From Aedes albopictus (lineage: Eukaryota > Arthropoda > Insecta > Diptera > Culicidae), in contig NC_085137.1 in the NCBI RefSeq assembly GCF_035046485.1, positions 257,126,013 to 257,190,012 on the forward strand: DNA of 64,000 nucleotides, read 5' to 3'. How positions within the stretch are numbered: position 1 is the first letter of the stretch; the number at the start of each line of letters is the position of its first letter. The notes below the pieces were generated by a model. The model did no database searches. It had not been told where the DNA came from and worked only from the letters and a program-made list of their open reading frames with translations. Of the stretch, positions 12,789 to 25,827 are shown in pieces. A program made the translations under genes and the position numbers.

Positions 12789-13499
12789 GTGGAGAATGTT
12801 GAAAGCTTCCAATATCTTAGTAGCCAAGCGGCAGTCGATGACGGCGCCAAGATCGACATAGGTACACGGATCAAGAAAGCGAGGGCTGCTTTTGCGAGTT
12901 TAAGAAAAGTATGGAAAAACAACCATATTAGTCGGCGCACCAAAATCCGAATTTTCAACTCGAACGTGAAATCTGTGCTGCTATACGCCATTGAAACCAG
13001 GTGTGTATCAGTGGAGAACACTCAACGGCTGCAGGCCTTCATTAATAGATGCCGGCGATATATAATTCGTGCATGGTGGCCTCACAATTGGATCTCCAAC
13101 GTGGAGCTCCATCGTCGATGTCATCAAAAGCCGATAGCGACAGAAATTCAGGAGCGAAAGTGGAGGTGGGTCGGCCACACTCTACGCAGGGGCGGAAACG
13201 AAATCTGCAAGCAAGCGTTAGATTGGAACCAAGCAGGACATCGCAGCAGTGGAAGACCCAGAGGCTCATGGCGGCGTAGCCTCAACAACGAAATCAAGCA
13301 AGACGACAGAAATTTGACCTGGCCACAGGTCAAGGCGATGGCTGGCATTCGTCCAGGATGGAAAATTTTCAATTCGGCCCTCTGCACCACCGCACCGTGG
13401 GTGCCCAGGACTGAAATGAATGATGATTTAAGAACTATGATTCCAGTTAAGAAAAAGGCAAACTTGGATCAAAACTATCCATATGAAAACCCTTTTTAG
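12789..13499 (+). pseudogene. LINE reverse transcriptase C-terminal fragment
   Basis: An open frame of 236 codons beginning FQYLSSQ... and containing RIKKARAAFASLRKVWK, RIFNSNVKSVLLYAIETR, LQAFINRCRRYI, WRWVGHTLRRGGNEICKQALDW and GRPRGSWRRSL. This is the post-RT region found in many non-LTR retrotransposons. Upstream RT motifs are absent, so it is a 5'-truncated copy; its clade differs from the RTE copies nearby. No tail or target duplication was found. Confidence 0.8.
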
Positions 13500-13919
13500 G
13501 GGTGTATTTTCTATTAAAGCCAAATTTACATAATACTTTTTGAGAAAAAAAAGTGTCGATATTTTCGTTATTTGTCAACGCTTCAAACAATTTGCTCTAC
13601 AACTACTTTTCCAACATTTTTTTTTTCAATGAATTCCACTTATTCTCGGTAGGCCGATCATCGGTAGAATCATAGTCAAGATCACTCCCAGATTGCTTGA
13701 TTTTCAATATAATAGCAAACAAAACCAAAATCACTCATATTTCTTTTCAAAGTGACTGCTCAAACCAGCATTTCAATACATGTCGTGTGTTCAGTTGTTT
13801 TCAACTGGATATTTCAAAACAATTATTTTGCATAGTATGTCTCACAATAAAATTCGCATTATTTTTTCTTAATCGACGAATCACTAAAGATGACCTTTTT
13901 TATACCTTCCCTTATTTTC

Positions 13920-13950
13920 AAAAAAAAAAAAATAATAATAATAATAATAG
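13920..13950 (+). repeat. A run and (AAT)n microsatellite
   Basis: A run followed by about six AAT units, adjoining the palindromic MITE. Confidence 0.9.
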
Positions 13951-13962
13951 AAATGTTATAAG

Positions 13963-14474
13963 TTCGTTGTTGGAAAATGATCGTTTTAGCTAAGAAATGA
14001 TCGTGTCAAACTTTGTAGTTCGTATCTCAAGGCTCAACAGGTGCTAAAAAACATGATTTTTTTTCGACGAAAAAATACGCTATTCTACTAAAACCGATGA
14101 TTTTAGGACCCTAAAGGGCCAAACATGGGCTTAGAACTGCGATATTTTTACTCGTTTTTGAGTTATTGACAAACTACCGAAAAATCATCAATTTTTAGAT
14201 CCCGAAGGAAACCTATCCTATTTTGTTCGATAACTCAAAAACTAGTGGAGATATCGCAATTCTAAGCACATTTTTGGGCCTTTAGGGTCCTAAAATCATC
14301 GGTTTTAGTAGAATAGCGTATTTTTCTAGTCGAAAAGAAAGTTTCATGTTTTAAAATTCCCATGCAACTTTTGACAACGTTATGCCCATTGAGGAACCAC
14401 TTAACCTTGAGATACGAACTTCAAATTTTGACATGATCATTTTTTAGCTAAAACGATCATTTTCTAACAACGAA
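13963..14474. mobile_element. palindromic MITE, about 510 bp
   Basis: Ends TTCGTTGTTGGAAAATGATC and the complement at 14455-14474. Arms continue inward through GATACGAA and ATTCTACTAAAACCGATGAT to a centre near 14210. No gene. Confidence 0.8.
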
Positions 14475-15590
14475 TATTGGTCGAATATTTGATGAAAAAC
14501 AAATCAATGCTCAAACATCTGGTTTGATTCGATCACATTTTTATTGTTCATTTCATTAACCGAAAAATGTCATGCTTCCCAACCCAATTTTAAAAGTGTA
14601 GATGGGTCCTGCTGAAAATTTACGGCAGTGGATCTTATCTCTTAAAACAAAAACATGCGAAACAAATCGTTGCAATCATACAACGATTTCCTTGTATAAC
14701 CCTGTCTTGATTACCAACAATGTTTGCACCACTTCCCGAACCCCTTTCGCAATTCCACACAGTAAAGGATTACCATTATCCACTCAATGTGCGGCATTCT
14801 ACGAAACACGTTTATGGGTATATGTACTACCAACTAGATGTTTAGCATCGAGTGGAGATGATCGCAGCTAATCCTGGTGCGAAAACGTTTATTAGTTTGG
14901 TTAAGTTATTTAGCCACACATGGGCGCTCCCCATTCCGTATGATTCCTCCTCTGCCAATGCTAATTACCGCAGGCGTTAAATTTACACCATGAGGTGCTG
15001 CACAAACTGACATAATCCGGATAGAGCAGAAGAAAATTATCCTCTCACCAGACCAGACATTTGCAAACAATATGCTACTATTTATACGTAGGTAGATGTG
15101 TATTTATACGCTAAACAGCCAGTTGTGAACCACGATAGGAAACATGGTAGCAGATAGTAGTCTAGTAGGAATGAGTGGAGAAACCGAAGGATGTGAATGG
15201 TTGAGAAGCAAATCACTTACAGTTAAGTGGATGGAAACGCTTTGGGTGGTAAAATCACAAATTGTACATCTTTCTTCAGACAAGACACTTGTGTGCATGC
15301 ATATCCACGGTGAACGATCTAAGAAAATGAAGCTTTGTGATCCACAATGCATTTTTATGCATCTCATTGCTGTTTGGCTGGTACACAAACTTACAAATAC
15401 GCAATTGTTCACTTTTTAACATGCTTTTTTTTTGCAATGGTGCGATAACAGTCTTGAATTGTGTTGATATGTACTTAAAAATAGTTGTCCCTAAGCAGAG
15501 GGTTGAATAATAAAATAAGTTAAACGTTCAAAAATTTAGATTTGCATTAAACACATTACTTTCTTGAAAGTCAATCAAAACAGGGATAGG
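14475..15590. other. no supportable gene
   Basis: Short overlapping frames on both strands at 15104-15419 mirror each other and show no domain or splice pattern. Confidence 0.5.
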
Positions 15591-16637
15591 TAGGGGAGGA
15601 CGGGGTAACCCCGTCACCTTAAGCATTTGGATTTTTCAAAATAAATGTAGGGCGAAAATTGATATTTTCAGTACGCAGATTATTTGATTCATTAGTTTTT
15701 TTATAAGACTTGTGCATTGGAATTGTCAAATTATGTTTATTCTGGCGAACAATGCACATAACACAACCATAATAAATATTTATGTTTTTAATTCAGTGCG
15801 GGTAAGACCGTCACCCCTATGGGGTAAGTCCGTCATATATATTTTTATATTAATACTTTTAAAGATTTCAATTTTAAAATATTTTCAATACATTTTTGAA
15901 GTGCAGTGATGGTTTACTAATCATTCTACAGTTGATACTCTTGTAAAATCACTGGTCGGGGGGCGAAATTGGAATTCGCCTAATAGGAGAGCTTATGGGA
16001 TTTGGGCTTATGGGGGTGTGGCCAATTATCCCGGGTGTGTTAACAGAGAGCGCAATACTTTCTTCGGCAAAGTTTTAGGGTTTGAAAAGATCTACCATTT
16101 AGAACTTAGGTTCATATGATTAGTTGGTAACTTGGCCGCCAGAGGCGCCACCAACAGTTTGATGCTAAATTGCACTACATGAACCATGAACCATTGCTTG
16201 ACAAACGTTACGATGTACGACAGCTCAAGACCCTGATAATTAGAAATAGTGTCTTCGGAAAAAATATTGGATACGCTAATAACTTAGAGATGATGAGTTA
16301 CAAAGTTCGAAATTCCTCCACTGGACGGCGCTAGTGGGCATGTAAATTTTCCAAACCTCATATCTCAGAATCCAATAACTTGGTGTCTTCGGCAAAGTTG
16401 ATCAGTATGACATAGACTTACATAAAACGGGACACGTGGTTCAGGATTCTGCCACTAGGCGGCGCTAGTGAATATGCAATCGCTGAAAAAATAATCCACA
16501 AATTATGCCCTTAGAAGGTCCAGAAAGGAACAGGAAGAGTCCAAGCAGGAACTCCTGGAGATTTAGTTGGATAAATCGTAGGAAATACTGAAAGAAGCCT
16601 TAGAAAAAAACCCCGCAGGAATTCCAGGAGAAACCCA

Positions 16638-16806
16638 TATGGGGTCGTCCATAAATGACGTAACATTTTTTGACGATTTTTGACACCCCTTTCCACCCCT
16701 CGTAGTCTACTTTCCAATACGTAATACATAGCTAGTAGCATAATTTGAGACTCCAACTCATCCCCCCCCCATAAAATGCTACGTCATTTATGGGCGACCC
16801 CTATAG
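16638..16806. mobile_element. MITE with GGGGTCGTCCATAAATGACG ends
   Basis: About 165 bp; the inverted end at 16780-16804 reads the complement of TAGGGGTCGCCCATAAATGA. TA-rich borders fit TA insertion. Confidence 0.75.
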
Positions 16807-16977
16807 AAATTTCCCTGGTTGGTCATCAGTTTGTAGTTGCGTGGCATCTAATAGAAATGCCTAGCCAGTTCAACAAACATCCGGTCATCCGAAGAGCATG
16901 ACGGTGTTACCCCCGCCGATGAGTGACGGGCTTACCCGAAAAGGCCACTTTTCTTAAATTACACCGTAATTTCTGAA

Positions 16978-17333
16978 TAATTGGCTTCTTTAACGATGTT
17001 GAGATAAATCGATATTCTGAATCTACATGTCAAACTGAGCTGAAATCCAAATTTTCATGAATTTTGGAGCCCGGGAACCTATTTAAAAATCAATTTGAAG
17101 TTTGTATGGGAGCAATTTGTCGAATCACCCCTCGTCGCCGTTTGTACTGGGCGGAGCTGTCAAACAGTTGCCCAGCTGTCAAAAGGTGATTTCAAAATAT
17201 CTCTTTGGAATTGATTTTAGGTACCAAAATAAGGTTCTAAAAATCTGAAAAAAATCATAGTGGCTCAGAAAAAGGTGAACTTTCGTATATAATCAAAAAA
17301 TCAAAACATTTTTCATAATTTCAAAACCCAATT
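16978..17333 (+). repeat. dispersed repeat K, copy 2
   Basis: Closely similar to 11165-11515, inside the TA-flanked element. Confidence 0.8.
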
Positions 17334-17764
17334 GTTGAAACTGACCATTCGGTGAATCTTGGCACTAAAGAATAGTACAGATGAGAATACATGATTGATG
17401 AAAGTTATTTTTTGCACTTCTTTTGTATTTCAGAAGCTAAATTCTACCGACGAAATATTACATCCGCCGTTGGTACAATGACGCGTGCGTTTGTTTTGTT
17501 TATTTTCTTCGTGTTTGACAGGTCAATTTTGGTATCATTTGTCTCGAAAGAGTAAAAATGGTAAAAACAAATGAGGCGTGTGGCCAAAAAGCTACTAAAT
17601 CACTGTTTTCTGGTAAAATCATTGGGGTGACGGGCTTACCCACCCTGACGGTGTTACCCGCTTTTCCCCTAGTGAGAAATATCATCCTCATGGAAATATG
17701 TTTAAATAATTTAAAAATGTATCAGTCGGGTAGCATTGGATCAATTCCAAAGGCGCATAGGCAT

Positions 17765-20700
17765 TAGGTTGTCCCGAAATTGCACATGGTCAAAAAGCTT
17801 GGGGGCTCACCCTGCAAATGATAGCTAAGGGTGTTAGAAATAATCTTGTTTAACGGCAACTTTCAGAAATGAACGCCCCGGCGAGATTTTTGAAAAATGG
17901 ACATTTTTCGTAATAAATTTCATACAAATATTTTTTATCGTACAAAAATTGGCTATACCCACTATTTTTATATTTTTTACAGTTTGATATGGATCCAAAC
18001 TTCTTGGGAAAAATAATTAACGACATGTTTTGCAGGTAACTTTTTGATACTGATTTTTTTAATTTACTAAAATTTGTCATTTTTTGATATACTGTGCATT
18101 TTACCTATCATAAAAAATATCTGAACCTAATGATAATTTGGAACAATTTCCATAAAAAGATAGGAAATTTTATGATTTAAAACTTTTCCGAAGACAGCGT
18201 TGCGTTTTTTCTATCCGTTTTAGAGTTATTCACGATTTAGAGTTATTCACGATACAAAGTAAAAAATCACGTATGCTCATCAAGTTTTTGTCTTGATTGT
18301 GTTATGGAATTATGGTGACATTAATTGGATCATTAATTGGTTTTTATTTTTTGTTATTCAATCCTTTTATATAGAAATTAACTAGCAAAGATTTCTTAAA
18401 AAGCTAGCTCTCTTGACAAGCTTAGTACTGCCTTTTTTTTAAGATATTCTCCACAAAATGTATAGCCATATTTTCGCGTTTATCTTACTTTCCTGTCGAT
18501 ATTCTCAATTATTTTTCTACACGAAGACGTATGAGTCCTGGACCAGTGAAACAGCCCAGGAAACAGTGGCAAAGTGAATAAAGGCGAATACGTTGATCCA
18601 TACCAACAGAGCATGTCTTTTTTATATTTACTGACTTGAACTATCTTATCAACACCGAAAATAAGATAAACCGAGGCAAATTGAAACGGGTGGGATGAGA
18701 TGAACCAACGAGTTAACGTCATGTATTCCAAGGTTAGTACAATTTGATTACCATAACACACACACGGCATACAATAAGACAAGGTAGGCTATTATTGGTA
18801 AACAACAGTTTTGGACGTAAACAAGTGACGTAATTTTTATCATCCTATATGTTGATCAAAATTATAGGGACTACTACATAGAACGTTTTATTTAGTAATC
18901 CTACATTATAGAGATCTGCGGAGGCGGCCATTGTAAGCCAATCGTGCAGAAAAAACTGTCAAAGTGTGAGCCAAATGAACAGGCTGATCGTTCGTAAGAA
19001 GGCGTCGATTGAACGGTATTGCAATCCGAGCTAAATAAATTAAAATTATTTATTTTTAATATCGAGAAATTGACGGTATATGTAAGTTTAGTAAAAAGAT
19101 AGAATTTAATTAATTCTGCTTTCAAAAGCTCAAGCTTATGACGAAACTTTTGTTGCTGCACTTCTCGAAAAAACTTTCATTGCTGCTTCTTGCTTCAGTT
19201 CTGCCGATATGTTTAGCTTAACACTTTACAATAAATTTCAGATTTCATCGATTGCTCCACTATTTTTTTTTCAAAATTTTGAAAAAAAATCTATTATAAC
19301 ACAAGTTTACAAAATAAAACGAAAGTCGTGAACTTCTGTCAACGACCAACATTTTTGAAGCACAATTTAGCGCTGATTTCGAAACCGACCTTCAAAAAAA
19401 TTTAAGTAGAACAGTTTTTGAGTTTTAGCTCAATATCGAGCTTTACAACTTTTCAAAATATGCGATTTACTTAAATTCAAATATTTTGCGTTTTGTTCAA
19501 CCTATTTTAAAATCTTTTTCCATAAATTAAAAGCTGAATACAATACCATTCGATCATCTGAATACAGGTTTTGCGTCAGATTGATGAAATTCAAGATATT
19601 GGCGAGTTTTACTGACGATCTCCTTAAATTTTAGCAAGATTCCCAAAAATTTTAGAAGAAAAGTATTTTTTTCAATAAGAAAAAAACAATTTAATAATTC
19701 TTTCTCAACGTTTTTTTGACATATCATATGTAGGCGAGATACAGTAAAAAATTCAGCTCAATCGGAGCATTGATTACGGAGAATGAGGTGTGTGAAGTGA
19801 GTGACTTTGCTTAAAAATAGAACAAAAATCGATTTCAAATCATCAACCTTGTATGGAAAGTCGAAAAAATTTCCGCTCTACTGTAATTTTTTTCCTTCGC
19901 GTTTTCGAACTCAGGGCATGATTCTACACCAAAAATGATCATCAGCTTACCGAGTTCAAAAATGCTGTAAACTAGTGTAATTAGAAAATGTAAACAAAAT
20001 AACTTGAACCACTACGAAGTCACGCACAAAGTTTGAACATCTAGCTTTGCAGCAAGTGTTGGCAGCTGATGTAAACAAAATGAACAGCGTTGCCGAATCG
20101 ACATATGTAACTTCCGCTTATCTCTATGTAGAGGATTTCTAGTTTTATTCATGTCTTTGAACGATTTGAACAACATCATTGAAAAACAAAATCGGCATGA
20201 TTTGTGGAATGTATCACCTTCCAAATGATATAGAAAATATGCCGTGCGTTTGATTGTGTATTATGCTCATATAAACCATAAGGCAATCTAGCGTTCATCA
20301 CCCTTCTCTCTCAAGCAGCCACAGAAGATAGCAATTTTGTGTTTAATATTTTCATAGGGAAACGTTTCCGTATGAAAACAAACCTATCCTCCTCGGCAGC
20401 GAAACAGAGAAAGATGATCAAACGTCAGATTGCCTTATTGTCAGTACATCACCGTTAAAAATGCCATGGCCTACTGAGGCATCTCAAAATGGTACCTAAT
20501 GAAGTTTCTCGCTAGTAGGTATCTTTCTATATCAAAGAAAATGGATTTGTTAACGGAAACAAAAATTCAATAAATGATGCCACCATAATTCCTAAACACA
20601 ATAAAGACAAGAACTTATTGAGCATACGTGATTTTTTACTTTGTATGTGTTTTAGGGCCTTTCTTTTGGGATTTTTTTGAAATACCTAAAAATTATTTCA

Positions 20701-21182
20701 CCAAATAGTAAATCGTGAATATAAAAAAACGCAACGCTGCCTTCGGCAAAGTTTTTTTTTCATAAAATTTCCTATCTTTTTATTGAAATTATTTTAAATT
20801 AGCATTAGGTTCAGATACTTTTTATGATGAGTAAAATGCGCAGTATACCAAAAAATGACAAATTTTAGTAAATTAAAAAATTCAGTATCAAAAAGTTACC
20901 TGCAAAACATGTCGTTAATTATTTTTCCCACGAAGTTTGGATCCATATCAAGCTGTAAAAAATATAAAACTAGTGGGTATTGCCAATTTTTGTACGGTAA
21001 AAAATATTTGTATCAAATTTATTACGAAAAATGGCCATTTTTCAAAAATCTCGCCGGGGCGACCTCTAAACGTCATTTCTGAAAGTTGCCGTCATACAAA
21101 AGATTATTTCTAACACCCTTAGCTATCATTTGCAAGGTGAGCCCCCAAGCTTTTCGACCATGTGCAGTTTTGGGACAATCTA
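17765..21182. mobile_element. 3.4-kb foldback DNA element with 8-bp target duplication
   Basis: Exact 8-bp duplication ATAGGCAT (17757-17764 and 21183-21190). Ends TAGGTTGTCCC and the complement of TAGATTGTCCC. Inverted arms of about 600 bp (17765-18370 and 20560-21182) share, for example, AACGACATGTTTTGCAGGTA. The 8-bp duplication points to a hAT-like mechanism. The central 2.2 kb (18370-20560) is unique in the window with no transposase; paired 76-codon frames in the arms are symmetric copies, not evidence of a gene. Confidence 0.88.
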
Positions 21183-21458
21183 ATAGGCATAGATGTTGCA
21201 AGTTACTTTTATAGTGGAGCAAGCATTCGTGTAGGCGGATATTAGTTTAACGTTGACTTACGAGCGTTTGGTCGAATGGTTGTTTGAGCAAACATTTTAG
21301 ATGCTATAATTTTATTCGTTTATTCATTCTCCTTTTGGATAGTAAAAATAATTTTCTATGAAACTATGAACGTTTGTGAGTTAAACCCCCTTTTTTCTCA
21401 AAAAGTGTACGTGTTATAGAAATTATATTGTTAGATATGGAACAGCTCAAAATCTAAT

Positions 21459-21557
21459 CAAAATGTGAGTTCTTCCTTCGGAAGGGAAGTAAAGCGTGGG
21501 TCCCGAGATGAACTAGCCTAAGGCTAAAAATCTCGTTAATACATAAAAAAAAAAAAT
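21459..21557 (+). mobile_element. SINE fragment, same family as 4718-4901
   Basis: 3' half only: shares GTGAGTTCTTCCTTC, CCCGAGATGAACTAGCC, AAAAATCTCGTTAATACA and a terminal A run. It lacks the tRNA head. Confidence 0.65.
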
Positions 21558-21634
21558 TATATTTTATCAACATATGCAAAATATTATGCAATGAAGAAAA
21601 CAAGTTTATTTTCCATGAAAGGATGAGATATTGT

Positions 21635-21797
21635 GAATAAACGTCATATCTTGAAGTATTTGGAGGCAAAGGTACGTTTAATTGACAAACCGAGAGATAC
21701 ATTTGTGAACATAAATTGCCATTATTGTTTTGGTGGTATTCGAGACCACATCTCTGTATAGCTAGTCCGGCGCTTTAACTAACTAAGTCACAACAAT
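21635..21797 (-). mobile_element. tRNA-Thr-derived SINE, inverted copy A
   Basis: On the minus strand: TGACTTAGTTAGTTAAAGCGCC, a degenerate tRNA-Thr-like head, with a B-box-like TCTCGAATACC, then a body ending GCCTCCAAATACTTCAAG. It faces copy B. Confidence 0.6.
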
Positions 21798-21931
21798 ATG
21801 CAACCTAAATAGAATATGCTCATACTAATTGTTGTTCGTAGGCCACGAGAGTGCGAATTGATTGACGTCTGAAAACCGAAGGAGAGATAAAGTTGTGAAA
21901 GACGGACCCGAATTTATATTCCACAGAATTG

Positions 21932-22090
21932 TTACTTGTTCTGTGGCTTAGTTGGTTAAAGCGCCGGACTTGTGATACGGGGTCGTGGGTTCGATTCCCA
22001 CCAAAACAATTAGTTTTTTTTCACAAACTCATCTCTCAAATTGTCAATTAATCGTACTTTGCCTCCAAATACTTCAGGTTTTTACGTCTA
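21932..22090 (+). mobile_element. tRNA-Thr-derived SINE, copy B
   Basis: The head (21935-22010) folds as a tRNA: D stem GCTT/AAGC, anticodon-arm region CCGGACTTGTGATACGG and a perfect T arm GTGGGTTCGATTCCCAC; the acceptor stem has one mismatch. It resembles tRNA-Thr (TGTGGCTTAGTTGGTTAAAG). A body follows, ending GCCTCCAAATACTTCAGG. The shared body and inverted twin make it a SINE rather than a functional tRNA gene. Confidence 0.6.
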
Positions 22091-22095
22091 TTTTA

Positions 22096-23309
22096 AACAT
22101 ACTGGCCGACTGGTATAGCTGGACTAGTTATACGGTCAATAAATTCATTGTTTGGGAATAAAACCTCTTATTTCTCAAATACCGTAAGTGTTACATGAAT
22201 TCTAAGGAAAGCAATTGAACCAGCAGGTCAAAATCAGCTAAAACCGAAGTTAATTTTCATATATATTTGAAACGTTGTGAATAAAATTTAATTTTAACTC
22301 GTACGTGTTACAGAAATTTTGAAGTCAGATTCGGAATCAGTGGACCAAAATCTATAGGAAATGAAGCAAATGATCAAAGTACGTGATCCACTGTCGATCA
22401 ACTGTTGCACAATAAAAAACAATTTCCAATAGAACCTACGATCACAATTGTTTCTCATTATGTATGCAGGCAGAAAACTATGTGTAATGAATTTTCAATA
22501 TCATAGCAATTTGCTTACGCCAATGTTTTCTGCATTCGTCCAATTCTCTATATCTTCGCGTTCGTATTTTATTACATTATACAGCTCCGAAGTTTGGTTT
22601 GCGGAATTTTTATTTCCCTGCGGCTACATGGCGTACAACGCGTAGGAATGCCTGTGTTTAGCAGGTAGTAAAATATCGTACCATTAACAGGACTCTTGAC
22701 CTGAAGTTGGGTTGACTGGCTTTACTTCCCGCGCAGTATTCGCCACAAGGTAATGGGGACCAGACCGGGGATGTTTCGCTTCCTTGTATACTGAAGTGGA
22801 GGCAAATCAAGCTGACAGAGACATTTTGCAAGTGTTACTCAAATTGCCTACCCAGTTGCCTCTTTCGTTTAGTTACGTGGTTTATATGTGGAGTAGCTGA
22901 ACAGAAAGGTTAACATTTTGTTATAGAATATTAGCAACCAGACTCGCCAAATGATGGTTGAACCATGTTGGGGAAAATCTGTGACTTTATAATGCAAAAT
23001 TCATCATTGCATCAACTCAGTTTAAAATTCGCGCATATTTTAGCATTCGTGCATTTTCATGTCAAAGTTAGATGTACACCGTGTACACTAATCGTACCTC
23101 TTGTAATGATCGTAAAGTTAGTGAATGTCCTGGTGTATATGACACAACATACCTAACTCAAACGAAGTCTGCCATAAACATTTTGGGTGGGTAGTCATTG
23201 CGATATATGCGTAGACTGTTTTTATTTATTTATTACATCTTTATAGTCAAAACACATGAGTTTGTTTGTATTAGTCGACCACAATCTGTAAAATAAGTCT
23301 AAAAGGGCA
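22096..23309. other. no supportable gene
   Basis: AT-rich spacer upstream of the Tc1-type foldback element; nothing recognised. Confidence 0.5.
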
Positions 23310-23311
23310 TA

Positions 23312-25827
23312 CACTACCGTGCAAAAGTTTGGGGTCACCCCCTCAAAAACATGGAAATGTTTTTCGGTCATATCTCAGTCATCTTTCATTTAATCCACTC
23401 GTTCTTAGACTTTATCGAAAGATAATGAGTTAGATTTGATTCGTAGGTACTTTTCACAAATTTTATATGAAATTTTTAGTATAAAAAGTTTACCTAAACT
23501 TACATGTTTTTCCTAAATCTGTACAAAAAAATGGTTTTCCGTGTAATTCAAAATAGGGTCGACCAAATTTTAAAATTAAAGTTGCATTAGAACCTTATTT
23601 CTATCCTCTTTGAGAGCCATTCATAAGATTTTAGCGCAAAAATTCAGAACATAATTGAAATTATCGAGTTACGTTTATAAGTCACCGTGCAAAAGTTTGG
23701 GGTCACCCCTTAGGATGCTGCATCGTGCAAAAGTTTGGGATCACCTTCCAAATGAAGTCTGAGTCGGATTTTTGTTCAAATCGTCATTTTTTTGGAGCAA
23801 CTTCAATTCTTTCTTTGATAGTTGAATGGCAAGATACAGAAATGGTTATGGAATGTTCATAAACTAAGTTCTATACTAAGTTGAAGTAGAAAATGGTACA
23901 TAAAATCCATACTAAATCAGCTGATTACGTTATTTAAAGTGCGAAAGAGGATGGAAGTGAAATAAAAATAACTGATTCGTGAATTCTACCCTATATAACT
24001 GTAAGTCTTAAAAGCACAAATACACCATTACCCCAAAAACTATTACAACGAATATCATTTCTCCGGATGTACTATTACATTCGAGATTTTGGGTTTTGGT
24101 GCAAAGCAAAGAGATAACTTTTTGATGAAAATGTCATTCTAATAAAAATATGTAACATTCCTGAAACTTATAGATTTTGGGGTAATGGTATGTTTGTGGT
24201 TATAACACTTACAGTTATATAGGGTAGAATTCACGAATCAGTAATTTTTATTTCACTTCCATCCTCTTTCGCACTTTATATAACGTAATCAGCTGATTTA
24301 GTATGGATTTTATATACCATTTTCTACCTTAACTTAGTCTAGAACTTAGTTCATGAACATTTCATAACCATTTCTGTGTCTTGCCATTCAACTATCAAAG
24401 AAAGAATTGAAGATGCACAAAAAAAAAATGACGATTTGAACAAAAATCCGACTCAGACTTCATTTGGAAGGTGACCCCAAACTTTTGCACGATGCAGCAT
24501 CAGAAGGGGTGACCCCAAACTTTTGCACGGTGACTTGTAAACCTAACTATATAATTGCAATTATGTTCTGAATTTTTGCCCTAAAATCTAATGAATGGCT
24601 CTCAAAGAGGTTAGAAATAAGGTTCTAATGCAACTTTAATTTTAAAATTTGGTCGACCCTATTTTGAATTACACGGAAAACCATTTTTTGTACAGATTTA
24701 GGAAAAACATGTAAGTTTAGGTAAACTTTTTATACTAAAAATTTCATATGAAATTTGTGAAAAGTACCTACGAATCAAATCTACAGGGGATGGCCAAAAT
24801 GTTTGGGATAGGCGACTTTTTTTTCTCTCACAAAAAAGTTCAACAAGCTATAACTTTTCATAGAGCGCATCAAAAAATCTCAAATTTTGACTGTTTGTCA
24901 ACCTTTTATGTGTGCATCATTGGTACAAATTTGGGCTCGATTGATTAATATTTCGCAAAGTTAGAACCGTTCGCGTAAAACACTATTTTTCAGACAACTC
25001 ATTTTTGAGGTGTCATATCTCGGAAACCAGTGCACCGAATTGAATGAAATTTTGAACGTACACTAACAATATATAAATACTTCACAAACTATTAAAATAT
25101 AGGTACTTTTTAAACGTTGAAAAAAGTTATCATGGATTGACACTTTTTCGATTTTTCTCGAAGAAATGTAATTTTTTTACATCAATGTCAATAAATTTTG
25201 GTGTTGATATCCAAAGGTTTTCCACTTCTGTTCTCAAGTTATCTCTAATCAGATATATTAGAGCCTATTTAGATTGAAGGAAGAACACATTTAGTAATTT
25301 TTGTGTGGTATTGTAAATTTGACTTATTTTCCTCCATATGGGTAAACATTTCAATCCAGTATAACTTAATGCGCCGTGAGAAAATATTACATTTCATAAC
25401 GTCGTATTAAGTATCAATATGTTGTTGATAAACGTTAAAAAATTCATTCAATTCGGTTCACTGGTTTCCGAGATATGACAGTTCAAAAATGAGTTGTCTA
25501 AATAATAGTGTTTTAGCCGAACGGTTCTAACTTCGCGAAAAATTAACCAATCGAGCCCAAATTTGTACCAATGATGCACATATAATAGGTTGACAAACAG
25601 TCAAAATTTGAGATTTTTTGATGCACTCTATTAAAAGTTACAGCATGTTGATTTTTTTTGTGGGAGAAAAAAAGTTGCCTATCCCAAACATTTTGGCCAT
25701 CCCCTGTAACTCTCTATCTTCCGATAGAGTCTGAGAACGACTGGATTGAATGAAAGATGACTGAGATATGACCAAAAAACATTTGCATGTTTTTGAGGGG
25801 GTGACCCCAAACTTTTGCACGGGAGTG
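23312..25827. mobile_element. Tc1-type foldback element
   Basis: TA at 23310-23311 and 25828-25829. Ends CACTACCGTGCAAAAGTTTG and the complement of CACTCCCGTGCAAAAGTTTG. Internal copies of GTGCAAAAGTTTGGGGTCAC occur at 23685, 23728, 24471 and 24506, so shorter foldback units are nested in longer arms around a centre near 24100. Another element interrupts the right arm at 24784-25706. No transposase is present. Confidence 0.88.
24784..25706. mobile_element. palindromic TA-flanked element nested in Tc1-type foldback
   Basis: 923 bp between TA at 24782-24783 and 25707-25708. Ends CAGGGGATGGCCAAAATG and its complement. Arms include GACAACTCATTTTTGA and GAGTTGTCTAAATAATAGTG. A diverged relative starts at 53076. 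Confidence 0.9.

Larger units (their letters stand above)
15593..17669. mobile_element. TA-flanked DNA element with GGGG...CCCC ends
   Basis: 2,077 bp between TA at 15591-15592 and 17670-17671. Left end GGGGAGGACGGGGTAAC, right end the complement of GGGGAAAAGCGGGTAAC. Phrases on the theme GGGTAA(G/C)NCCGTCA recur at 15802-15835, 16905-16940 and 17627-17660. It contains a nested MITE and repeat K copy 2, and no transposase. Confidence 0.7.

Noticed and set aside
15104..15419. Overlapping 91- and 102-codon frames on opposite strands
   Set aside because: Mutual shadows with no signal peptide, domain, or splice context that I recognise.
17850..18080. 76-codon frame with a near-identical partner at 20855-21082
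   Set aside because: The pair are the two arms of one foldback element; symmetry explains the match, and no protein motif is present.
21932..22010. Functional tRNA-Thr gene
   Set aside because: An acceptor mismatch, an imperfect anticodon stem, a shared non-tRNA body and an inverted twin point to a SINE head.
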